DNA from: Betaproteobacteria bacterium
Lineage (GTDB): Bacteria; Pseudomonadota; Gammaproteobacteria; Burkholderiales; SG8-39
Length of the DNA stretch: 7,300 nt
Assembly: GCA_029865405.1 (NCBI GenBank)
Contig: JAOUGZ010000126.1
Span: forward strand, 1-7,300
Direction of reading: 5' to 3'
Shown here: positions 1-5,964 of the stretch, one piece after another
Position numbering within the stretch: position 1 is the first letter of the stretch
Layout of the letters: each line of letters begins with the position of its first letter
Notes under the pieces: generated by a model
The model's database searches: none
What the model was told of the DNA's origin: nothing
Seen by the model: only the letters and a program-made list of their open reading frames with translations
Made by a program: the position numbers and the translations under genes

Positions 1-560
1 TCTTCGTCGCGGCGATCGACCGGGACGGCAACGCCGTGGGGTTGGTCCAGAGCCTGTACGGGATCTTCGGTTCGGCGGTGGTCGCGGGCGAGACGGGCGT
101 CGTGCTGCAGAACCGGAGCGCGTACTTCAGCCTCGACCCGGCGCATCCGAACGTGCTGCAGCCGGGCAAGATCCCGCTGCACACGCTGATCGCCTCGATC
201 GGCAAGCGCGACGGGCGGCTGTGGAGCGTGCTCGGCTGCATGGGCGCCGACGGCCAGCCGCAGATCCACCTGCAGGCGTACACCGCTCTGATCGACCACG
301 GGCTCGACATCCAGCAGGCGGTGGCGCTGCCGCGCTTTCTGTCCGGCCGCTTCGCCCTCGGCGAGGCGCGCGACACGCTGCACATCGAGGCGCGCTTCCC
401 GCGCGCCACGATCGACGAGCTGGAGCGTCGCGGCCACCCGGTCGATCGCTGGGGCGACTGGAACGAGCTTGCCGGCCACGCGCACGGCATCCTCGTCGAT
501 CCGCAAACCGGCGAACCTTCGGGCGGTGCCGATCCGCGCAGCGATGGTGCGGCGCTATGA
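1..560 (+). CDS. Gamma-glutamyltransferase family protein, C-terminal part (5' end outside window)
   Basis: The reading frame is open from base 3 to the TGA at 558-560, giving about 185 C-terminal residues. This corresponds to most of the small (beta) subunit of the Ntn-hydrolase gamma-glutamyltransferase fold; the catalytic Thr that starts that subunit lies upstream of the window. Family marks are the opening IDRDGNAVGLVQS stretch, VAGETGVVLQN, the conserved PRF (ALPRFLSG) and the terminal GGADPRSDGAA, equivalent to the GASDPR end of E. coli Ggt. It differs from classical Ggt. The LSSM substrate motif is replaced by LHTL (codons 177-188) and the GSPGGS oxyanion loop by GCMGADGQPQ (234-263). 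Both resemble the YwrD-like branch (HTI and GVMGGxxQPQ), although Ala replaces the second Gly. The reaction could be glutathione or gamma-glutamyl amide hydrolysis, or another amide acylase reaction; the substrate is unknown. The family call is firm, the specificity is not. The stop is 10 bases before the next gene, so co-transcription is likely. Confidence 0.9.
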   Translation, partial: FVAAIDRDGNAVGLVQSLYGIFGSAVVAGETGVVLQNRSAYFSLDPAHPNVLQPGKIPLHTLIASIGKRDGRLWSVLGCMGADGQPQIHLQAYTALIDHGLDIQQAVALPRFLSGRFALGEARDTLHIEARFPRATIDELERRGHPVDRWGDWNELAGHAHGILVDPQTGEPSGGADPRSDGAAL

Positions 561-570
561 TGCGACCGGC

Positions 571-2118
571 ATGAGCTGGGAGAAGGAACTCGAGGAGCTG
601 AAGCAGCGCCAGGTGCTTGCCGCGCAGATGGGCGGCGCGGAGAAGGTCGCGCGCCACAAAGGCCTGGGCAAGCTCACGGTGCGCGAGCGCATCGACGTCC
701 TGGTCGACGCGGGCAGCTTTCACGAGCTGGGCAGCATCGCCGGCAAGGCGAGCTACGACGCCGAGGGCAAACTCTCGGGCTTCATCCCCGCGAACCTGGT
801 GATGGGGCGCGCAAGGATCGACGGCCGCCCGGTCGCGGTTGCCGGAGACGATTTCACCGTGCGCGGCGGCGCCGCGGATGCGGCGATCCGCGGCAAGCTG
901 GTCACCGTAGAGCGCATGGCGAAGGATCTGCGCATCCCGCTCGTGCGCCTGGTCGACGGCACCGGCGGCGGCGGCTCGGTGAAATCGATCGAGATCGAGG
1001 GCCGCACGCTCCTGCCGAGCATGCCGATGTGGCAGCTGTGCGTGGACAACCTGTCGCAGGTGCCGGTGGTGGCGCTCGCGCTCGGCTCGGTCGCCGGCCT
1101 GGGCGCGGCGCGCGTCGCCGCGAGCCACTACTCGGTGATCGTCAAGGACACGGCGCAGATGTTCGTCGCCGGGCCGCCGGTGGTGGCGCGCGTCGGCGAG
1201 GAGGTGAGCAAGAACGAACTGGGCGGCAGCGAGATTCATACCCGGAACGGCGCCATCGACGACGAGGCCGCGTCGGAAGCCGAAGCCTTCGCCATGACGC
1301 GGAAGTTCCTGTCGTACCTGCCGGCCTCCGTGCACGAGCTTGCCGCGCGCACGGAGCCGAAAGACGATCCTGAGCGGCGCGACGAGTGGCTGCTCAGCGC
1401 CATCCCGCGCGACGAGCGCAAGGTCTACAAGATGCGCCCGATCGTGGAAGCGCTCGTCGACCAGGGCAGCTTCTTCGAGATCGGCCGGCGCTGGGGCAAG
1501 TCGGTGATCACCGGGCTCGCGCGCCTCGACGGCTGGCCGGTCGCGGTCCTGGCGAGCGACCCGTACCACTACGGCGGCGCGTGGACCGCGGATGCCTGCG
1601 ACAAGGTGATCCGCACGTTGGACCTCGCGCAAACGTTCCAGCTTCCGGTGGTGCACCTCGTCGACGTGCCGGGTTTTCTCATCGGCCGCATCGCCGAGCA
1701 AGCCGGTACCATCCGCCACGGCGCGCGCGCCATGCAGGCCGTATACCAGTGCACCGTGCCCTGGTGCGCGATCCTGGTGCGCAAGGTCTTCGGCGTCGCG
1801 GGTGCGGCGCACATGAACCCGGCGCGCTACGGCATGCGCTACGCCTGGCCCTCGGGCGACTGGGGCTCGCTGCCGGTCGCGGGCGGGCTCGAGGCCGCGT
1901 ACAAGGCCGAGCTCGAGGCAGCGCCCGATGCGAAGGCGAAGCTCGCCGAGATCGAGGCGCGTCTGGCGAAGCTGAAGTCGCCGTTCCGCAGCGCCGAAGC
2001 CTACATCGTGGAGGAGATCATCGACCCGCGCGACACCCGGGCGATTCTCACCGAGTTCGCCAACCTGGCCGCCCCGTTGCGCACGCCGGGGCCGCCGAGC
2101 TTTGGCTACCGGCCATGA
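571..2118 (+). CDS. Acyl-CoA carboxylase carboxyltransferase (beta) subunit, PccB/MccB-like
   Basis: A 515-residue protein of normal family length. It would transfer CO2 from carboxybiotin to an acyl-CoA, working in the cytoplasm with a biotin carboxylase and a biotin carrier that are not in this window. Two crotonase-like halves are visible. The N-terminal half has GKLTVRERID near residues 30-40, a Gly-rich DGTGGGGS at 129-136 and the oxyanion-type AGLGAA around 175-180. The C-terminal half has VDVPGFLIG from residue 364, then IRHGA, and a modified acyl pocket GVAGAAH at 408-414. It ends in IDPRDTR and GYRP, as in related subunits. I chose ATG 571 because MSWEKELEELKQRQ is the usual family start; upstream in-frame ATG 544 lies inside the preceding gene. 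No clear Shine-Dalgarno precedes 571. The substrate could be propionyl-CoA, a branched or unsaturated acyl-CoA, or something else, and a decarboxylase role cannot be excluded. Confidence 0.9.
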   Translation: MSWEKELEELKQRQVLAAQMGGAEKVARHKGLGKLTVRERIDVLVDAGSFHELGSIAGKASYDAEGKLSGFIPANLVMGRARIDGRPVAVAGDDFTVRGGAADAAIRGKLVTVERMAKDLRIPLVRLVDGTGGGGSVKSIEIEGRTLLPSMPMWQLCVDNLSQVPVVALALGSVAGLGAARVAASHYSVIVKDTAQMFVAGPPVVARVGEEVSKNELGGSEIHTRNGAIDDEAASEAEAFAMTRKFLSYLPASVHELAARTEPKDDPERRDEWLLSAIPRDERKVYKMRPIVEALVDQGSFFEIGRRWGKSVITGLARLDGWPVAVLASDPYHYGGAWTADACDKVIRTLDLAQTFQLPVVHLVDVPGFLIGRIAEQAGTIRHGARAMQAVYQCTVPWCAILVRKVFGVAGAAHMNPARYGMRYAWPSGDWGSLPVAGGLEAAYKAELEAAPDAKAKLAEIEARLAKLKSPFRSAEAYIVEEIIDPRDTRAILTEFANLAAPLRTPGPPSFGYRP

Positions 2119-4199
2119 CATTGCGCGCGGCGCTCGCGCCGAAGTCGATCGCCATCGTCGGCGCCTCCGACAACCCGCACAAGGTGGGCGGGCGGCCGAT
2201 CCTGTACATGAAGCGCTACGGCTTTCGCGGCGCCATATACCCTATCAACCCCGGGCGCAAGGAGGTCCAAGGCCTCAAGGCGTTTGCTTCGATCGGCGAC
2301 GTGCCGCAGGCGCCGGATCTTGCCGTGATCGCCGTGGCAGGCGACGAGGCGGTGCGCGCGGTCGAGGAGTGCGCGGCGAAGGGCGTGCAGGTCGCCGTCG
2401 TCATGACCTCGGGCTTCGGCGAGCTGGGCGAGGCCGGCAAGGCGGCGCAAGCGCGCATGGCGGCGGCGGCGAAGGCGGCCAACATGCGGCTCGTAGGGCC
2501 GAACTGCCAGGGCCTGGCGAATTTCGCCACCGGCGCGGTGGCCAACTTCTCCACCGTGTTCCACGAGATCGAGGCGCGCGACGGGCCGGTGGCGATCGTC
2601 AGCCAGAGCGGCGCCTGCTCGCAGGCGATCTACATCCTCGCGCGCCAGCGCGGCCTCGACGTGCGCCACGTGCACGCGACCGGCAACGAGGCCGACGTGA
2701 CGGTGGCCGACCTCGCCGCCGAGATCGTGCAGGAGGAGGGCGTGCGGCTGGTGCTCCTGTATATGGAGGCAATCCAGCGCCCGGCGGTGTTGGCGCAGGC
2801 GGCGGAAGCGGCGCGCGCGCGCGACCTGCCGATCGTCGCCGTCAAGGCGGGCCGCACGGCAAGCGGCGTCAAGGCGGCGTCCTCGCACACCGGCGCGCTG
2901 GCGAGCGAGGACCGCGTCATCGACGCCTTCTTCGCCAAGCACGCGATCTGGCGCGCCGCCGACCCGCAGGAGCTGGTCGCCGCCGGCCAGCTGTATCTCG
3001 CGGGCGGGCGGCCGAAGGGCCGGCGCTTCGTCGCCGTGAGCAATTCGGGCGCGAGCTGTGTCATGGCGGCGGACGCCGCGGAAGAAATGGAGCTCGAATT
3101 GCCGCAGTTCGGGGAAGCGACCCAGGCGAAGCTGAAGCAGGTCCTGCCGGCGTACGCGACGGCGTCCAACCCGCTCGACGTCACGGGCGCGCTCCTCGGC
3201 GACAGCGGCCTCATCGGCGCCTCGCTCGAGGTCCTCGGCGCGGACGACGCCTGCGACCTGCTGATGCTGGCTATCCCCATCGCGGGCGCCGGCTACGACG
3301 TGCCGCGCTTCGCGCGCGACGCGGCCGCATTCCAGGCACAGCGCGGCAAAGCCGTGGCGCTCGCCGCGCCGCAGGCCGAGGTGCGCGCCGAGTTCGAGAA
3401 GCTCGGCGTGCCGGCCTTCGCGCGCGAGCGCGACGCGATGCTCGCGCTACGCCAGCTCGCGGCGCACAGCGCGCTGCTGCGCCAGCGGCCCGCGGTGTCG
3501 GGCGCAAAGGCGTCGCCGGCGCTGCCCGCGGGCAAGACGGGCTTTCTCGACGAGTTCGAGAGCCTCGCGCTCCTCGCGCAGGCGGGCGTCGCCGTGGTCG
3601 AGCACCGGCTATGTCGCAGCGAGGCCGAGGCGCGCGCGGCCTACGCCGCGCTCGGGCCGAAGGTGGTGGTCAAGGCCTGCTCGGCGAGCGTGCCGCACAA
3701 GACCGAGCAGGGACTGGTGCGCGTGGGCCTGACGAGCGCGGACGCGGTGGCGCAGGCGTTCCGCGACTTCAAGCCGCGGCTGCCCGCGGGCGACGGCGTG
3801 TTGGTGGCGCGGCACGCGTCCGGCCGGCGCGAGCTCGCGCTCGGCGCGCGCCTGGATCCGCTGTTCGGCCCGGTGGTGATGGTCGGCGACGGCGGCATCT
3901 ATCTGGAGGCGCTGAAGGACTTCCGGCTGCTGCTGGCACCGTTCTCCCGCGACGACGTGCTCGCGGCGCTCGCCGGGCTGCGCATGGCGCCCCTCCTGGG
4001 TGCACTGCGCGGGCAGCCGCCGCTCGATGTGGGTGCATTCGCGGACATGGCGGTCCATCTCGGTGCGGCCATGCGCGGCTGGCAGGGTCGCGTCGCCTCG
4101 GTGGACGTCAATCCGGTGATGCTGTTCGAGCAGGGCCGGGGCGCGCTCGCGGTCGACGCGCTCGTCGAACTCGCCCCGGCTTGCGCCAACCCGGGCTAA
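2115..4199 (+). CDS. Acyl-CoA synthetase (NDP-forming), fused alpha-beta acetate-CoA ligase family
   Basis: A 694-residue single-chain member of the NDP-forming acyl-CoA synthetase superfamily, which includes archaeal AcdA/AcdB and bacterial pimeloyl-CoA and feruloyl-CoA synthetases. It interconverts acid + CoA + ATP with acyl-CoA + ADP + Pi. Domains in order are: a CoA-binding Rossmann domain (1 to about 130, nucleotide loop IVGASDN from residue 14, GPNC at 128-131); a succinyl-CoA-ligase-like domain (about 145-300, SQSG at 163-166); a linking ligase domain; and a C-terminal ATP-grasp domain (about 475-690, GDGGIYLE at 591-598 and DVNPV at 664-668). His258 in SHTGALA matches the expected phosphohistidine site of the alpha part. 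His528 in VPHKTE matches the beta-part histidine that relays phosphate. Both are intact, so the enzyme is probably active. ATG 2115 overlaps the TGA of the carboxyltransferase gene (ATGA), so translation is probably coupled and the two proteins likely share a pathway. The acid substrate is not predictable. Confidence 0.92.
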   Translation: MTLRAALAPKSIAIVGASDNPHKVGGRPILYMKRYGFRGAIYPINPGRKEVQGLKAFASIGDVPQAPDLAVIAVAGDEAVRAVEECAAKGVQVAVVMTSGFGELGEAGKAAQARMAAAAKAANMRLVGPNCQGLANFATGAVANFSTVFHEIEARDGPVAIVSQSGACSQAIYILARQRGLDVRHVHATGNEADVTVADLAAEIVQEEGVRLVLLYMEAIQRPAVLAQAAEAARARDLPIVAVKAGRTASGVKAASSHTGALASEDRVIDAFFAKHAIWRAADPQELVAAGQLYLAGGRPKGRRFVAVSNSGASCVMAADAAEEMELELPQFGEATQAKLKQVLPAYATASNPLDVTGALLGDSGLIGASLEVLGADDACDLLMLAIPIAGAGYDVPRFARDAAAFQAQRGKAVALAAPQAEVRAEFEKLGVPAFARERDAMLALRQLAAHSALLRQRPAVSGAKASPALPAGKTGFLDEFESLALLAQAGVAVVEHRLCRSEAEARAAYAALGPKVVVKACSASVPHKTEQGLVRVGLTSADAVAQAFRDFKPRLPAGDGVLVARHASGRRELALGARLDPLFGPVVMVGDGGIYLEALKDFRLLLAPFSRDDVLAALAGLRMAPLLGALRGQPPLDVGAFADMAVHLGAAMRGWQGRVASVDVNPVMLFEQGRGALAVDALVELAPACANPG

Positions 4200-4250
4200 A
4201 CTTGGATACTGGCATCCCGTTTCGGGAGTATTCACGGAGGAGGAGGGTTC
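4200..4250 (+). promoter_or_regulatory. Gap with strong ribosome binding site ahead of the TRAP binding-protein gene
   Basis: This 51-base spacer separates the synthetase stop from the binding-protein start. GGAGGAGGAGGG at 4236-4247 is an extended Shine-Dalgarno tract ending 3 bases before ATG 4251, with two overlapping AGGAGG cores. It is by far the best ribosome binding site in the window and fits a binding protein made in large amounts. A short inverted repeat, TCCCG-TTT-CGGGA at 4215-4227, has only 5 bp of stem and no T-tract, so it is not called a terminator. I see no convincing -35/-10 pair; a promoter in the upstream coding sequence cannot be ruled out. Confidence 0.75.
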
Positions 4251-5339
4251 ATGAAGCGTCGTAAATTCCTACAAGGCGCAGCGGCGGGCGGCGTAGCCGC
4301 GGCGGCCGCAACGGTATCCGCGCCGGCAATCTCGCAGGGCATCAAGCAGTTGAAGATGGTGACTACCTGGCCGAAGAACTTTCCCGGCCTGGGCACCGGC
4401 GCCGAGCGGCTCGCCGCGCGCATCAACACCATGTCCGGCGGCTCGCTCGAGGTAAAGGTATACGCGGGCGGCGAGCTGGTGCCGCCGTTCGAGTCGTTCA
4501 ACGCCGTGCGCGACGGCAAGGCCGAGATGAGCCACTCGGTCTCGTACTACTGGCAGGGCCATTCGCCGGCGTTCAACTTCTTCGCCGCGGTCCCGTACGG
4601 CTTCAACGCCGCGGAGCACGCCGCGTGGATGCTGTGGGGCGACGGCCACAAGCTGTGGACCGAGCTGTGCGACCAGTTCAACATCGTCCCGTTCATGCGT
4701 GCCTCGACCGGCGTGCAGATGGGCGGCTGGTTCCGCAAGGAAATGAAGACCATGGACGACTTCAAGGGCCTGAAGTTCCGCATGCCGGGACTGGGCGGTG
4801 AAGTGCTGCGCCGCCTCGGCGCCACGGTGGTCAACCTGCCGGGTGGCGAGATCTTTCCCGCGCTGCAGGCCGGCACTATCGACGGCACCGAGTGGGTCGG
4901 ACCCTGGAACGACCTCGCCTTCGGCTTCTACAAAGTGGCGAAGTACTACTACTGGCCCGGCTTCCACGAGCCCTGCACGACCGGCGAGGTGCTGGTCAAC
5001 AAGAAGGTGTGGCAGGGGTTGTCGAAGCAGCAGCAGGAGATCATCTCGGTCGCGATCCAGGCCGAGGCGACGATCGAGCTCGCCGAGTTCAACTACAAGA
5101 GCGGCGATGCGCTCGATACGCTGCTCACCAAGCACAACGTGCAGCTGCGCAAGTTCCCGGACGACATGCTGAAGAACATGGGGCAAGCTGCGGTCGACGT
5201 GGTGGCCGAAGTCGGCAACAAGGACGCCTTCACCAAGAAGGTGTACGAGAGCTTCGTCGCGGCGCGCAAGAAGGCCATTGGCTGGAGTGCGCTCGGCGAG
5301 CAGGGCTACATGAATGCCCGCTCGTTGATGAAGCTGTAG
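4251..5339 (+). CDS. TRAP transporter solute-binding protein, TakP-like (DctP family), Tat-exported
   Basis: A 362-residue periplasmic binding protein that captures a small organic acid and delivers it to the TRAP membrane subunits encoded next. The N-terminus is a twin-arginine signal: RRKFLQ at residues 3-8, an Ala-rich core, then APA at 24-26 with likely cleavage after Ala26. The best match I recall is TakP of Rhodobacter sphaeroides, which binds 2-oxo acids together with Na+. The stretch GVQMGGWFR (Gln156), GLKFR (Arg177), TEWVGP (Glu214, Trp215) and the Tyr-rich WPGFHEP (Glu240) keeps the ligand and Na+ residues, and the count from the start codon gives the same numbers as in TakP. This supports a carboxylate, probably a 2-oxo or 2-hydroxy acid. 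The wider group (COG4663, mannitol/chloroaromatic) also includes the 4-chlorobenzoate system FcbT1, so an aromatic acid remains possible. The family call is very sure, the ligand moderately so. Confidence 0.95.
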   Translation: MKRRKFLQGAAAGGVAAAAATVSAPAISQGIKQLKMVTTWPKNFPGLGTGAERLAARINTMSGGSLEVKVYAGGELVPPFESFNAVRDGKAEMSHSVSYYWQGHSPAFNFFAAVPYGFNAAEHAAWMLWGDGHKLWTELCDQFNIVPFMRASTGVQMGGWFRKEMKTMDDFKGLKFRMPGLGGEVLRRLGATVVNLPGGEIFPALQAGTIDGTEWVGPWNDLAFGFYKVAKYYYWPGFHEPCTTGEVLVNKKVWQGLSKQQQEIISVAIQAEATIELAEFNYKSGDALDTLLTKHNVQLRKFPDDMLKNMGQAAVDVVAEVGNKDAFTKKVYESFVAARKKAIGWSALGEQGYMNARSLMKL

Positions 5340-5359
5340 CCGATCGCATCGACGGGCAC

Positions 5360-5388
5360 TTCCGGGCGCGGTGAAGCCGCGCCCGGAA
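5360..5388 (+). repeat. Perfect 12-bp inverted repeat (RNA hairpin) between binding-protein and DctQ-type genes
   Basis: TTCCGGGCGCGG (5360-5371) is followed by the loop TGAAG (5372-5376) and its exact complement CCGCGCCCGGAA (5377-5388). The RNA stem would be very stable, with ten G:C pairs of twelve. No run of T follows (the next bases are TCCTGTTGCC), so a classical Rho-independent terminator is unlikely, although partial termination is possible. The stem starts 21 bases after the binding-protein stop and ends 12 bases before ATG 5401. The likely role, by analogy with intercistronic hairpins in other transporter operons, is to protect the 3' end of the upstream message and/or reduce read-through into the permease genes. 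That role is inference; the repeat is seen directly. Confidence 0.85.
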
Positions 5389-5400
5389 TCCTGTTGCCGG

Positions 5401-5964
5401 ATGAGGTCCCTCAAGCGCATCGCGGACGCCGTAGACGCCGCCAACGACTGGATCGGGCGTGCCTTCGCCTGGCTCACGCTCGGCATGGTGCTCACCGAGT
5501 TTACGGTCGTGCTGTCGCGCTACGTGTTCGGCCTGGGCTCGACGATCATGCAGGAATCCATCGTCTACATGCACGCGACGGTGTTCCTGGTGTGCGCCGG
5601 CTATGCGCTGGTGCATAACGGGCACGTACGCTGCGACATCTTCTATGCCTCGATGACGCCGCGCACGCGGGCGATCGTCGACATCATCGGCACGATCGTC
5701 TTCCTGCTGCCCATGTGCGTGCTGCTGGGATGGATGGCCTGGCCCTACGTCAAGGCGTCGTGGGCCGTCATGGAGATCTCGCAGGAGGGCCGGCTGGGAA
5801 TCCCGGCGGTCTACCTCCTGAAGACGCTCATCCTGGTGTTTACGGGGCTGCTGACCCTGCAGGCGCTGTCGCTCATCGTGCAATCGGCGCTGGTGGTGGT
5901 CGGCGCCGCGCCGAACCGGGGGCGCGTCGACGGTGAGCCCGCGAGCGGGGGAGGGGCCGCGTGA
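5401..5964 (+). CDS. TRAP transporter small membrane subunit (DctQ/TakQ family)
   Basis: A 187-residue integral membrane protein with four hydrophobic segments, at about residues 20-40, 52-72, 92-118 and 138-165, as expected for DctQ-type subunits that pair with the large permease. GHVRCDIFY at 74-82 matches the GHVRVDIFY-like signature of the mannitol/chloroaromatic (TakQ, FcbT2) group, in agreement with the TakP-like binding protein upstream. ATG 5401 is chosen because MRSLKRIADAVDAANDWIG has a typical short cytoplasmic N-terminus. An in-frame GTG at 5371 lies inside the hairpin and would add ten unlikely residues. The ribosome binding site is weak: the only purine-rich candidate, GGAA at 5385-5388, is far from the start and sits in the 3' arm of the hairpin. 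The C-terminus is Gly/Ala-rich and its stop overlaps the start of the next gene. Confidence 0.92.
   Translation: MRSLKRIADAVDAANDWIGRAFAWLTLGMVLTEFTVVLSRYVFGLGSTIMQESIVYMHATVFLVCAGYALVHNGHVRCDIFYASMTPRTRAIVDIIGTIVFLLPMCVLLGWMAWPYVKASWAVMEISQEGRLGIPAVYLLKTLILVFTGLLTLQALSLIVQSALVVVGAAPNRGRVDGEPASGGGAA
5947..5956 (+). promoter_or_regulatory. Ribosome binding site deciding the GTG start of the large TRAP subunit
   Basis: GGGGGAGGGG lies four bases before GTG 5961, inside the end of the small-subunit gene. It supports GTG 5961 over the in-frame ATG at 5985, which would remove the first eight residues of the first membrane segment. Confidence 0.6.

Noticed and set aside
469..570. N-terminal extension of the carboxyltransferase frame
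   Set aside because: The extra 34 residues lie within the glutamyltransferase 3' end and look random; the family N-terminus begins at ATG 571.
127..2121. Very long open frame on the minus strand (664 codons)
   Set aside because: It lies opposite the glutamyltransferase and carboxyltransferase genes, has an Arg/His/Ala-rich translation with no recognisable domain, and is the expected antisense shadow in GC-rich DNA.
2455..2480. GCG-rich repeat-like stretch in the synthetase gene
   Set aside because: It encodes an Ala-rich helix (AAAAKAA) in the CoA-binding domain; ordinary coding low complexity.
4215..4227. Short hairpin TCCCG-TTT-CGGGA as a terminator after the synthetase gene
   Set aside because: Only a 5-bp stem, no T-run, and it sits directly before a strong ribosome binding site.
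4202..4232. Possible promoter (TTGGAT and AGTATT) before the binding-protein gene
   Set aside because: Spacing is about 19 bases and both boxes match the consensus poorly; not supportable by eye.
2102..4264. 720-codon plus-strand frame overlapping the synthetase gene
   Set aside because: The translation is Arg/Gly-rich and of low complexity, without motifs; it is the out-of-frame shadow of the synthetase, whose own frame carries all expected motifs.
4269..5495. 408-codon minus-strand frame opposite the binding-protein gene
   Set aside because: Leu/Arg/His/Gln-rich shadow with no domain; the plus strand holds a clear TRAP binding protein.
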